Shown here: piece after piece, positions 23,567-35,839 of the stretch | Numbering within the stretch: the stretch's first letter is position 1 | Layout of the letters: each line of letters starts with the position of its first letter | Assembly: GCA_022496185.1 (NCBI GenBank) | Contig: WTXG01000001.1 | Span: 930,001 to 994,000, forward strand | Source of the DNA: Multifurca ochricompacta | Lineage: Eukaryota; Basidiomycota; Agaricomycetes; Russulales; Russulaceae | Direction: 5' to 3' | Length of the DNA: 64,000 nucleotides | Position numbers and translations under genes: made by a program | Notes under the pieces: generated by a model | Told to the model about the DNA's origin: nothing | What the model saw: the letters and a program-made list of their open reading frames with translations, nothing else | Database searches by the model: none

Positions 23567-24003
23567 TCATAGTGACGATGGCTCAAATTGAACTTTCTCT
23601 CCACGCGTCTCCATCCTCGCTTTCGCCTCCTTCAACGCCCATCCTTGTATGCTAGATCCTTGGCGTTAATGACTTTTTACAAGCAAACGAAATGAAGCGT
23701 ACCTGGTGTCTGGTTTATAGTACAAAAGAAGTGCAGCTAAACCGAGGCTACCGAACATCCCCAAATACCAAATGTTCTCCCAATCCTCTTTGATGCGCTT
23801 CTGCCCCGGTGTTGGAGGCTACTTGTCACAGCTTATTTGTCAGTAGTGGATGCAGAACATTCGAACGCTAGTCGGACCTTCTCTCCGAATAAATAACCAG
23901 TGGGTTCATTGTAATGGGGTGCGTCATGAGATGCAAAACGCTTTGCGACCGCTTGGCTACGAGCCCGAACGCTCAAAGCACGCAAATAAGTAGTTGAAAG
24001 CAT
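23567..24003 (-). CDS. NDUFB11: NADH dehydrogenase ESSS subunit (NDUFB11-like)
   Basis: Accessory subunit of mitochondrial complex I with a single membrane helix. Start at 24003: MLSTTYLRALSVRARSQAVA, an amphipathic targeting leader. Then HDAPHYNEPTGYLFGEK, and after an intron PPTPGQKRIKEDWENIWYLG, the helix MFGSLGLAALLLYY, and KPDT joined to SIQGWALKEAKARMETRGEK with the stop at 23567. The GYLFGEK plus EDWE followed by one helix is the family pattern. About 105 residues. The NatD gene lies 119 bp upstream on the same strand. Confidence 0.88.
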
Positions 24004-24122
24004 GAGTAAAGAAGGAAGGAAGGAAAGGATAGAGTCGGATACTAGAGTTGACGGCTCAAGAGCCCACCGGAGAAGGCTGACATGACACGAGCGACAAACA
24101 TGAACAAATACTATTACTATTA

Positions 24123-25110
24123 CTAGCAAGTTCTCTTTGACATTACCCAATAATCCACCTCTTTGTCCCCATCCTCATCTACCCATTCATTTCTTGATTG
24201 ACCCTCGTCTGACTCTAAATTAAAGCTTTGTATGAATAGTTAATTTTTTCGGTCGTACTCACGAAAACGCGTACAAACCCCATAGCCTTGTAAAACAAGA
24301 CTGCTCGCTGGTTCTCTGTTAAAAAGTTCTGAGCATAACAATAAAAGCGGGCGTCGATGCCCAAGTCTTGTTACCTTTAAAAACAGTAAGCATGACTTTT
24401 TGCATGCTCCATTCACGCGCGATGTCGCATAGACATAGCATCAGCGCCCTGCCAATGCCACTCCGCTGCATGAATTGGGACACTTGCAGCTCGTAGCTAG
24501 ATGATGAAAAAATCGATGAGAATTTCAAGATCCAAGAAAGACGAAGGTGGTCAATACCAATACAAAACGCATTCGTCATTTTCCATATCAAAGCGGAACG
24601 TTGAGTAGGCCACAATAGGTGGCTTCTCACCGAGAGGGTCTAGGCCGTCTTCAAGTTGCGCTTGCAGGTACCTGAGTAGGACGAAGCGGGAATCAGGATG
24701 AAAAAGCTCTTCCTTCTTCGACGGGGGATCCCATCCCATGGAGGACTTGATGTACCTAGAGGACCACCTCTCTTTAATGAGCCCGGATGATCTACTATCC
24801 CTTATGCCAGAGGGCTATACATTTGTCGCATATTCTGCTCGAATATGTCCCATATACACTGCTGATCTACATCTGAGAGTTCGGAAGAGGTAGCAATCTG
24901 AGCAGAAAATCTAAAAACGAATTACTTTCTTTCTCATTAGATAACAGAGCTCACTCGCCTGACATCTATCAAGTCGAAGGTTCCAGACTTGAGAACTATA
25001 AGCGAAAGTTGGGCTGCAGTGGCCTGAGATTTTTGTGTAATATAATGACGTTCTGTTATAATGACCCATACCTTGTTCGCCCTTCTCACACGACCGTTAC
25101 TACTTGACAT
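24123..25110 (-). CDS. NAA40: N-alpha-acetyltransferase NatD (Naa40-like)
   Basis: GNAT enzyme that acetylates the N-termini of histones H4 and H2A. Start at 25110 (MSSSNGRVRRANK). After introns the protein reads QLSLIVLKSGTFDLIDVR, then ATSSELSDVDQQCIWDIFEQ, MGWDPPSKKEELFHPDSRFV and IVAYSTFRFDMENDECVLY. The acetyl-CoA loop is in QFMQRSGIGRALM, followed by REWSMQKVMLTVFK and AVLFYKAMGFVRVF. The last exon is acidic, ending EVDYWVMSKRTC. The second intron (24958-24911) uses a GC donor. WDPPSK and the long N-terminal segment are hallmarks of Naa40 relative to other GNAT proteins. Confidence 0.9.
24911..24958 (-). other. GC-AG intron in NAA40
   Basis: The exon ends GATGTCAG, the intron begins GCGAGTGAGC and ends TTTTAG, 48 nt. 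The join gives LIDVRFSAQIATSSEL in frame. Confidence 0.8.
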
Positions 25111-25469
25111 TGAATGAGATGAGAATGAGAATGAGAATGACAATAACAATGACAACAACACATGATCAGGTCAGGTGATCAGATCAGAGATATCACGTGG
25201 ACAATTAGCTCACGAGCGCGTGGATCTGATCTGTGTGTGGAGGATCTGTGTGTGGATCAGTGGGAGTGGGACGACCATCGGCTGACTGTCCGCGCTACAT
25301 TCGCGGAGCATGATCGGTTCAGCGCTCGATGAATATGTGACAAGTTAATGTCGCTTGTGTCACACACATCTCACGTCACTTCACATTACTTCACATCTCA
25401 CTACCATCCACTCACACCCACACTCACACTCACACTCACACTTACACTCACACCCACACTCAAATAATA
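25111..25469. promoter_or_regulatory. Divergent promoter region, NAA40 / RIO2
   Basis: A 359-bp gap between two start codons. It holds GAGAAT and ACAACA repeats at the NAA40 end, a duplicated GGATCTGTGTGTGGA near 25232-25258, and a CACTCA/CACCCA microsatellite (25400-25462) just before RIO2. No transcription factor site can be named. Confidence 0.5.
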
Positions 25470-27292
<1,823 letters not shown>

Positions 27293-27820
27293 GAGTAGCA
27301 CCTGAGGAATTCAAAGGCAATGACAATGACAATGACGAGGAGGATCTGCGGCGGGTAAGGACGACGCCGATGAAGATGATCTCAATTCCAGTACGGCGTC
27401 CGGGTGCAGCAAAAATAAAAATGCTACACCCACGCCCACGCCCACGTCGCTCGCTGATCGCTGATCATTATTACCCATGGAGCAGCGGCAGTCTCGGTCA
27501 CTGCTTCACTCTGGCCAGGGTCATGTTACGAGTACAGGGAAATACAATGAGTTTACGTAGCCTCATTAGCGATGACCTGACCACCGTATGTGACGATAGA
27601 AGATGAAGATCGAGGGAAAGGAAGGAAAGACATTACGGATGTGCATTGTAAGCCCCATGGTGTCCGCACCTTCCCTTGACATGTTTTCAATTCTCCACAC
27701 TTGGGCGAATGAAAATAAAAAATTAAATGAACCCAAACTGGCCTAGAGTGAAAAAATAAATAAGTTGAAGGGAATCAGTGAACTCCTTACAGTAAGACAG
27801 ACCGGGGGGGGAGAGGGTTG
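27293..27820. other. Convergent intergenic region
   Basis: Lies between RIO2 and SPF30 3' ends. It has a (CCCACG) short repeat near 27430-27448 and poly-G/poly-A runs. The plus-strand frame 27289-27606 follows the RIO2 stop and has no family features, so it is not called. Confidence 0.45.
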
Positions 27821-28608
27821 TTACGCCAACTCCGACGCAGGATCGAACTTGTGTTTACCCTTGGCCTGATATTCCGTCATTCCTTTGCCACTTCCCGTAA
27901 CTCCCACTTTTTTTAAAAAAAAAAAAAAACAACTAAGTTGACCGTCCTGGACGGGGATGGACGAAGAAACGTACCACGGCCAAGGGGGTTATCGGGTGTT
28001 TTAAATATACTCGTTCCTGCGATTCCTGCGATATGCACACCCTTCTTCTCCGATTTTTTGGCAAACTTTTGCCAACTCGCCTGTTTCTGCAGCTGCTCCT
28101 TTGCCTTTGCCGCCCGCATCTCCACCTTCTTTTCGTTCTTCTTCCGTTTCCGCTCCTTCTCTTCCTCCTCCTCTTCCTTCGCCTTGCGCTTAACAGAAGG
28201 GAGTATGTTGTGATTTGCCGGAAGCGGTTTGAGCGATGAGGCCTCGACTTGCTCAGTGGTGTTGTAGTTCTTGAATACGATACTGTATACACGCTTTTCG
28301 GCAGAACCAGCCACCGAGTTGATGCGAGCGGGGTACCATCCACCATCACCGGAGTATTTAGCTAGGCACTCGTCCCCCGCGGACCACTTGACGGATTGTT
28401 GCGCATGCACCGTCTTTCGTGAGGTGTCGGATGACTTGGAGGACGATGCGGCGCTTTCACTCTGAGAGATGACTGTCTTTGTCAGATTGATAAGCTCCTG
28501 GAGCTCTGAGCGAAGTGACACAAGCTCTGCATTGTCTGTGTCTGCGGAAAGCGCAAGCTCGACTTGGGAAAGCTGCACCTGATAAGTTTCGAGGTCTTCT
28601 TTGTCCAT
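27821..28608 (-). CDS. SMNDC1: Splicing factor SPF30/SMNDC1-like, Tudor domain
   Basis: U2 snRNP-associated factor whose Tudor domain binds dimethylarginine tails of Sm proteins and helps tri-snRNP joining. Start at 28608: MDKEDLETYQVQLSQVELAL, a short helical region. The Tudor domain is about residues 70-125: AGDECLAKYSGDGGWYPARI, then YSIVFKNYNTTEQVEASSLK. The aromatic cage pattern is visible. A Lys/Glu-rich helix with KRKAKEEEEEEKERKRKK follows, then QKFAKKSEKKGVHIAGIAGT and IFKTPDNPLGRVGVTGSGKG, typical of SPF30 C-termini. One intron near the end joins in frame. Confidence 0.9.
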
Positions 28609-28889
28609 TCGCAAGAGTTTGGAGAGGTGAAAATAAATTTGATACGGAAAGATGGCCAAATTCAATTTAAAAAAAAAGGACGGACGGGGTACTGTGTTGT
28701 GCCAATGTGCAATGTGCCAATGTCAATGCCAAGGGGGCGGGGGTGGGAAACTTGAATGCCGCACTGCCTGGCGGAGCTCGTCCCCATTCAAAGTCAGCTG
28801 TGGCAACCAAACCAATATTGTCATTTGGTCATTTGGACATCTCAGTGGTGACTGACTACGATATAATAAGCTCAAGATGGTAAACTACT

Positions 28890-29752
28890 CTATGAGCTCG
28901 TCGTAGATTCCAACAAATCATGATGCATACACAAACCAGCCTCGTGAGAATCATCTTGGGTTTCCAGGAAATGACTACGCGTTTTCAGAGTATGGTTCTA
29001 TCGAAAAAAAAAAGTCAGGGACATTTCCAGGGCCTTTATCCACGCTACTAACCGCTCGCTCGAGTTCGAGTAATTTCATTTTAATATGGCTGGCATCATG
29101 CTGTAGTCCGGCGACCATGCTCTGAAAGATTTGTTATAGTTTTCTGTCCTAAAAAGAACAATCAAGAGGATGTTACAAACTTTCGCAGTCTTGCAGTTGA
29201 GACCTTTGAATGGTTCAAGGCGTTCGAATGGCACTGGATACAAACCAATGGCCAACAGTTGCGAGTGAAGACAGTCGACATGTGCCTCAAGGGTAGCTAT
29301 GTATATGGTCCGACGGTGTGGGGCCCCCATTGTTGCTCTGTTGCCCTAGTTAACCAATTTCATGAAATCCTCAATAACACGCAACATACATACATTTCAT
29401 GTGCGGTGAAGACAGATTTCTCAAGGGCGTGATTCCATATTTTGCGGCGCTTTGCCCCTGTGGCGTTCTTCTTTGCGTATAATCTTGCATATGGGTGGGC
29501 GATTATAATATCAGAGGAGGATCCCGGGACAGAAAAATGAGATTGGGCGTCAAGTGGCGGCAGAAGAGATGGAGCTGGAGGGCCAAAGGAGTCTATAGGA
29601 GGTGTTAACGAAACCGACACCTCACTGAAATCGCTAGTGGTAGGGGAAGGAGATGTTTGTTGTTGGGTTAGTGCACTGTCAACTGAGTGAGTTTGGCCTT
29701 GAAGTGAACGTTGTATCTGAAGAGAAAGCTGTATATTGGTCGGCGTTGTCAT
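28890..29752 (-). CDS. Unnamed fungal regulator-like protein, paralogue A
   Basis: I cannot name the family. Start at 29752 (MTTPTNIQLSLQIQRSLQGQ). Exons are 359, 157, 69 and 108 nt, giving 230 residues. The first 85 residues are Ser/Thr/Pro/Gln-rich. A conserved block follows: AHPYARLYAKK, AKRRKIWNHALEKSVF, MGAPHRRTIYIATLEAHVDC, LHSQLLAIGLYPVPFERLEP and FKGLNCKTAKSMVAGLQHDA, then a helix KMKLLELERA. The basic patch followed by an amphipathic helix with Leu spacing is reminiscent of bZIP-like DNA-binding proteins, but the match is not decisive. The divergent gene at 30911-32106 shares this block and the 157- and 69-nt exons. Confidence 0.72.
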
Positions 29753-30910
29753 GAGAGAGAGTAGGAGAGAGAGAGAGAAAGAGAGATGGGTGTTGGGGGA
29801 GATGATCTGGATGCTCTGGGGAAGTTTAAGAGGAATGGGAAGTTGACATGGTAAATGATTCTAGAAATGGATATGGGGTTTGAATGCCATCCTGAAACCA
29901 ACGAGACCAACATGCTCGCGAGAGATTGCGAAGACCGCTTATTGAAGAGGAAAATCCATGTCTAAGTGAGGAACTGGTCAAGTCAAGTTGAGCGTGAGCG
30001 TGAGCCAGACACGTAAAACCCGGAAGTAAATCCATTCCGGATCTGGGTACTCATAAGTACGGTCTCCCCGGGGATTGGCAGTGACTTAGGGTTCGTGGCG
30101 CCAGAGTATATCAGATCAAGTTCCATGCGCGGTACGGTACGTTCGATCCCGGGCACATCCGTAATCAAGCGCCTAATTCCCGGTCGTGTGGTCGTGTGAT
30201 AGGGACGGCATGGTGCCATCGCTGAGATTCTGACAGATCTCACCCTCGATGCACCCCGATGTTCCTCCCCGCTCACCTCGAAAAGTATTTATTGCACTGT
30301 CGAGTTTTTTGACTGACTGTTTAGTGCAGTACACACGGTACACAACCGAACATTTAATGTCAGGATGTTATTTTATTTCACCTCTTCTTTAAGGGACGAT
30401 CGGCCAGGGCAGGACGGCGGGTTTTGTATGAATTTTCAGGGAAAAGTAGTAAGCAGCGGGGACTGAGGGTAGGGGTGGGGGGGAGGGGTACTGACGAGGC
30501 TTCGATCTGCGGCAGGCGAAGGTTAACGCCACATCTTGAGTGGGATCTATTTCTAACGGTGCGCGTGGTATTATTTTATTTTATTTTACACTCTTCCCCC
30601 TCTCTCCGCCAAAATCGTGGAAGTAAGAAGAGGTGATTGATTAATTGATATTGATTGATTGATTCTAGCCCTTCACACCACGATCTATACCTCTCAGAAT
30701 CTTCTTGACGGCGGTCGATTGATGTCATACCTCAACTAGTAAATTGTACACCACTTCGGAGCGCGTCTTGGCCCGGTTTACTTTGGTTATTCATGGATCC
30801 GTTCATCGACCCGGTCCCATTATAAGTATCCAGCACTCCCTCCTCGCCCCCCCCACATACTCACTCACTCAGTATCAAGCAAGTCTGATTACCCACCAGT
30901 CGGTGTAATA
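29753..30910. promoter_or_regulatory. Long divergent intergenic region between paralogues A and B
   Basis: At 1158 bp this is the longest gap between start codons in the window. It has a GA-rich run at 29755-29787, TATTT repeats at 30568-30590 and GATT repeats at 30636-30664. A 97-codon minus frame (30276-29983) lacks support. The length would suit regulated promoters, which is an inference. Confidence 0.45.
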
Positions 30911-32106
30911 ATGGATCCACTCTCTTTCCAGGCCGTCAACCCCTTCGCAACTTTTTATCCCCCACAGTCTGCTGAGTACGACGTATATGCGGTAGGCAAC
31001 AACACTTAACCGTCTCGCAAGCTATCCCCCTAACTTACACTTACGCCGACTCGCGTCTTTCTAGCTCCCTGCGCAATCGTACGGTGACATTGATATGATG
31101 ACCCTTTACTCATCTTCTGGGGACCACTGTCAAGCTGACGTCGTGACCAACTCGCTATACAGTTCAGAGACCGGACCAAGTTCTGCACTCCCTTTTCTTC
31201 ACGGCGTTTGGCCCTCTGGCAATGTTGCCAGCGCTCCGCCTTTCCACAATGCCGTGCCCCAGCAACCATCACAACCTGAGTACCCGCAGACGCCGAGCGT
31301 TCTCCTCCATTCTCCTGTTCCTGTCTCTGGCGCGTCTTGGCCCATAATTTCCCGCGGACTACGTGACTGCCGTGATCCTCTCGATCAAGAGACAAGCCAA
31401 GAGTCGAAACATCTCGTGATCAATAATGAGCCGGATCTTCTCCAAGTCTATGCTAACGTTCCTCGCGAGACCTTTCCGACGCCGAGTGAACTTTTGAACA
31501 AGGCGACGAGCAAGCAGAAGCCTGTCAATGTAGCAACGAAGCTGGGCCGTAAAACAGAGAAGAAGGTCGAGACCCAACGCAAAGCGCTCCAACGTGTCCT
31601 CGAAGAGAGCATCGGGTTCTTGCCAACGGATCCGTAGGAATAAATCCATCCATTTCCTTTGGTTGCAGCTCACCTATAACGCAGTGACACAATATCTTCT
31701 CATGACAAGAAGAGATATTATTTGGAATGCCTGGAGCAATACATCACGTATTTGCACGAGCAACTCCGTTTAGTTGGGCATGAGCCTGTCGCGCTTGAGC
31801 GTGTGTCAACCTATCGTGGGCTTACAAGCCGTTCGATAAGGGTAAGATTTTATTACATGTAAAAAACGGTTGTGGGTCAATAACTTTAAAACCAGACGAT
31901 GCTGGTCAATACGCAAAATGTGCTCAGGAAAACCCATGAAGAAACGATTTCGGAGGAAAAAAAAGTAAGTACGAGTACGACGATATGGACATTCGAGTTG
32001 ATCTGATCGGATGATCATTAAGTTTCTGGAACTTCGAGATCAAGTTCTAAGTTTGGATTTCGAAGGACGACGACATCTTTGTACAGAAACAAAGCCACCA
32101 ATATGA
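30911..32106 (+). CDS. Unnamed fungal regulator-like protein, paralogue B
   Basis: Family unknown. Start at 30911 (MDPLSFQAVNPFATFYPPQS). Exons 30911-30991, 31065-31633, 31685-31841, 31896-31964 and 32023-32106 give 319 residues. The first 160 residues are Ser/Pro-rich. The conserved block is basic GRKTEKKVETQRKALQRVLE, then HDKKRYYLECLEQYITYLHE, QLRLVGHEPVALERVSTYRG and LTSRSIRTMLVNTQNVLRKT. It matches paralogue A in the pattern LE(x5)LHxQL(x3)G, PV(x2)ER and (F/Y)(K/R)GL. Exons 3 and 4 are 157 and 69 nt, exactly as exons 2 and 3 of A, with the same phases. The last exon adds FLELRDQVLSLDFEGRRHLC. Confidence 0.72.
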
Positions 32107-32116
32107 AGCACAAGTT

Positions 32117-32195
32117 ACGCGCATACATACACATACACATACACACACACACATATATATATATACGTACACACATACACATACACATACACAGG
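32117..32195. repeat. (CA)n/(TA)n microsatellite
   Basis: Runs of ACATACACAC and TATATATATA alternate over about 80 bp just after the stop codon of paralogue B. The alternating purine-pyrimidine pattern could form Z-DNA; this is not tested. Confidence 0.85.
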
Positions 32196-32239
32196 TGGTG
32201 TATAGGGTTGATTACATAATATAACCTAACAACTCGCAC

Positions 32240-32365
32240 AACTCACACTTACATCAACTCACTTACACACTCAACTCAACTCTCAAATTTCCACTCACTC
32301 ACTCGCTCACTCACTCAATCACTCACTTACTCACTCAATCACTTACTCAATCACTCACTCACTCA
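32240..32365. repeat. CTCA-type tandem repeat tract
   Basis: Imperfect repeats of CACTCACTCACT and ACTCAATCACTTA extend for about 120 bp on the plus strand upstream of eIF4E. On the transcribed strand they give an unstructured pyrimidine-rich leader if included in the mRNA. Confidence 0.8.
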
Positions 32366-32480
32366 AAATCAATTTCACAATAAACTTACTTGTTTCGATA
32401 AATACACATCGTACACATTTCTCAAAGGGAACATAACATCCCTTCACGATTTAGCCTTCAATTTAAGCAAACTTCCTACC

Positions 32481-33635
32481 ATGGCTTCGCTCTCTTCTCT
32501 TCCAGGTCCCGCTCTTCAGGCTGCTCGCTCTGCTGTACAAGCTGCACTTTCCGAACATCCTGAAGCGGATGGTCATTCCGCCAGTAAGGATAGCAACATC
32601 GCGGACGAAGGCTTGTTGGAACCCGGCGAGATCCAGGAGGTCGATATGCAAGCGCAGGCTGAAACAATTCGCACTGTTTTCAGCGATCCTAAAAATTTCA
32701 ACGTCAAGGTACTTTCGTACAATTCAATGATGCCCCCTCATTCTTACTTGCCCAATTTGTTTTTTTTTTCCTCTGGATTCATAGCACCCCCTTTATTCAC
32801 CATGGACACTATGGTTCGACTCGCCTGCAACCAAGGGTCGAAATTTACCGCAGACGCCATCAACCGCATTCCCCCAAACCCCTATCCCGCAAACCCCCGG
32901 CGCAGCGTTGGGGTGGATGGAGGATATAAAGCGGGTCATCAGTTTTGATAGTGTAGAAGAGTTTTGGGGGTATGTGACTTATTGACGATACAGATAACAT
33001 TGGCTTAACATCACTTTTAACCAGGTTGTACAATAACATCGTTCCGCCTTCTCAGCTACCCCAGAAAGCCAACTATTACTTGTTCAAGGTGGGCGGTTCT
33101 GCTTGCGTGATCGATTGTGAACCCCTAATATGAGCAACAGGAGGGAATTATTCCCGCTTGGGAAGACGAGGCAAACAAAAGTGGCGGAAAATGGAGTATT
33201 CAACTTCCCAAGGAAAAGAATAGAAGCAACGTTGATAAAATGTGGCTTTACACCGTAAGTTAAATTTTGCTATCGTGCGATGTTGCCTCATATTTTGCGA
33301 TGGTATAGATGTTAGCGGCTATTGGCGAGACATTCGATCCATATCTAACGAGCCCAGAAGTCCCTCCGGGCACTCAATCATTTGTCACCGGTGTCATCGT
33401 TTCTACACGGCCACAGTTTTATCGACTATCAATCTGGACACGCTTGGCACCATCTGGCGCAGACGACGATAAATTACGGGAGCGGATTGAGGCTGTTGGG
33501 AGGCATTTCAAGACGACCGTCCTTGGCTATAGTGATTCACAGAAGCTAGCAGGACCGTTGGCCACGGATGTGGAGTTCCAGTCTCATAAAGACTCTGAAA
33601 AGAAGGGCAAATCGTCGAAGAAAATCGTGGTTTGA
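32481..33635 (+). CDS. EIF4E: mRNA cap-binding protein eIF4E
   Basis: Binds the 7-methylguanosine cap and recruits eIF4G. Start at 32481 (MASLSSLPGPALQAARSAVQ) with a roughly 75-residue acidic N-terminal extension. The core opens HPLYSPWTLWFDSPATKG, then FDSVEEFWGLYNNIVPPSQL and ANYYLFKEGIIPAWEDEANK, and GGKWSIQLPKEK, holding the two Trp that stack on the cap. Further along LYTMLAAIGETFDP and VVS-like strands are followed by RLSIWTRLAPSG and HFKTTVLGYSDSQK. Between FWG and HPLY the insert PQTPSTAFPQTPIPQTPGAA is longer than in animal eIF4E. A GGTCCA repeat (33640-33664) follows the stop. Confidence 0.95.
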
Positions 33636-33820
33636 GGAGTCCAGGTCCAGGTCCAGGTCCAGGGTTAGTTATTATCTTGTATTATGAATGACGGTTTGGA
33701 GTTATCGATGACGTAGATCACCACACGCGAGTATTTAATAATAAGAACTCTCTCTCTCTTTTATCTATTTTTCTTCCTCCTTTTCCCCCATCTCCTCTTC
33801 TCAAACAAACGCTCGTAACA

Positions 33821-35676
33821 ATGCCAGTACCCGGCTTTTTATCCTCTATAGCAGATAAAGCACAAGCTGCCATTAATAATTCTTCCCTTTCACAACGTAT
33901 CCCTTCACTCACAGGTTCTACTCGTCCCTCTAGTGGCGCCTCGCCGACTCCAACAGAAAGTGGTTCCACTCATAAAAGCCATACTCTCGAGCAGATTCAA
34001 CATCAGTTACGCCAGTTTCAGCAAAATTATTCGTGAGATCAAGCATCCTTACTACTCGTTGATTACGTCTTGATCGGTGATCTTTTAATCAAAGCACTAC
34101 CGGCCCCGTTCAAAAGATTATCACAGCGGAAAAGGGCGTTGCCCTTGATTTTGAAAGACTATCGCGCGATGCTCAGGCGCAAAGCAAGGAGCTTTATACG
34201 TGGGGTCAGAATGAGGAATCGGATGTTAAAGATGGTCTGTGACTCCGAGTGTGCTGCCTTACCGGCCTCTTACTCCTACTTGCATTGCCACACAGTTTCC
34301 GATAGGCTAGCTTTCCTGAATTACATCACGGGTTCCCTCGCCAGCACGCTCTCTGTGAGACTGGATGCAGCACGTACGCCACTCAAGGAACTTCGGGATA
34401 ACGAGGTGGCCCTTACCCAGAAGCGTAATGTGCGCGCTGGACTCCAGAACCAAATTGAGCGACTTGAGCATAGCCAGGAGAGAGGCTACGAGAAGCGCCT
34501 TACTGAACTTAAGGAGCAGCTCGTCAGAGCTGAAAGCGATGATGGACCCGCAGAGGGGGAGCACGAGATCCTCGTAAGGAAGACCATGAAGGAGAGTGAA
34601 CGGCTGAAATTCCAGGCACTCCGAGAGGTAATTTAGACTCTGGGTTTACTTGTTCGTTGCCTCATCTTTTTTTTTTCCTTTTCAGTACGGGGAGAAGCTT
34701 GCCCTTCTCTCACAAGCTGTCGACGCTGTTCTCACCGCTTTGCCTTCTGTACCCCCAGCATCGAGTCGACCCTATACCGGTGCGGAGGAGACAGGTTCGA
34801 TCCGTGCTTCTCTGCAGTATGCCTTAGATCACTGGAAACCTGGTCAAACCACCTTATCCCTCCCTGCGGGAGCGAATTTGGATCGTTCGCACACGCGCAG
34901 CTTTGGCGTCACTCACGCTGCAGAATTACAGGAAATCAACACGGCTGAGCATCAAAGTATCCCACAAGCTCAATTGTTCCCGCCTCACCTCCTCTTGGAG
35001 GGAGTGCCGGGTCCTCAGGACGCGATTCCCTCCCGGTTCCTTTATCTGCACCAGTCCCAATCCAAGAATCGGGTTCAGTGACAAAACCGACGTCGTCTTT
35101 GCAGCTGCAGAAAGGACCGTTCAGCTCGCCTTTGGCAGTGGACTCCACACCTCCAAGTATCAATCCGGTGGTTTTGAACAATGAACCCTCACCGATCCCG
35201 TCAAGGTCGCCTCCTGTGGCTGTCGCCCTTCCAGGCCCGGCTGACAATGAGGCAAAAGAGCCATCTGTTACACCCACTGTGGCGGAGACCGGGGTCCCCA
35301 TATCTGGCGGCGCAAGCGGTCCTGGACCGTCGAGCGGCTCGCTTCGTGACATTCGGTCGCCTACGTCGGTTTCGTCACATCCGGCGCACAGCATAGCTCA
35401 GAACCAGGTCCCTGAAGCTGAAGGAGGCTCATCCAATACTCCACCAAAAGGTTACGAAAGCGCGGAGGAAGAGAAGAGGCGATTAGAGCGTGAAGAGCGT
35501 GAACGGTTCCTACGTGGTGAAACCTCTTCTGCGGGACCCTCAGCACCTGCTTATGAGAGTGCGGAGGACGAGAAGAAGCGCTTGAGAAGGAGGAAAGAGA
35601 GCTAGAGTTGGGGACGGGGAAGCAGGAGCAACAAGATGGAGGAGGAGAGACACCACCACCTTACCAGGATATCTAA
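33821..35676 (+). CDS. PIL1: Eisosome core protein Pil1/Lsp1, two apparent breaks
   Basis: BAR-domain protein that builds eisosomes, furrows of the plasma membrane. Start at 33821 (MPVPGFLSSIADKAQAAINN). The BAR domain runs from SHTLEQIQHQLRQFQQNYS through KGVALDFERLSRDAQAQSKE, DRLAFLNYITGSLASTLSVR and LKELRDNEVALTQKRNVRAG to HAAELQEINTAEHQS. Two one-base breaks follow. At about 34958 the natural frame changes to a Pro/Ser-rich tail (PLGGSAGSSGRDSLPVPLSA) that continues to GYESAEEEKRRLEREERERF. At about 35584 it changes again, continuing beyond an early stop to the typical ending ETPPPYQDI at 35676. Restoring one base at each point gives a standard Pil1. Confidence 0.92.
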
Positions 35677-35839
35677 TCTAATCTAATTAGATAAGATAAG
35701 ATGAAATGATGATATTTTGGTTGTCGGCTCAGCTCGGCTTTAATTTTATCTTCACCTTACTCATTCTCACTTCTCACTCATTCTCTCTCCTCCTCCCCTC
35801 TCCTTTCTCTCCATCATTCACCCTCTCCATCTCTTGAAA

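Larger units (their letters stand above)
32107..32480. other. Microsatellite-rich upstream region of eIF4E
   Basis: Contains a CA/TA microsatellite (32117-32195) and a tract of CTCA-type repeats (32240-32365). The eIF4E promoter and leader must overlap these repeats. Confidence 0.6.

Noticed and set aside
29983..30276. 97-codon minus-strand frame between the divergent paralogues
   Set aside because: No family features, and the position is that of the shared upstream region.
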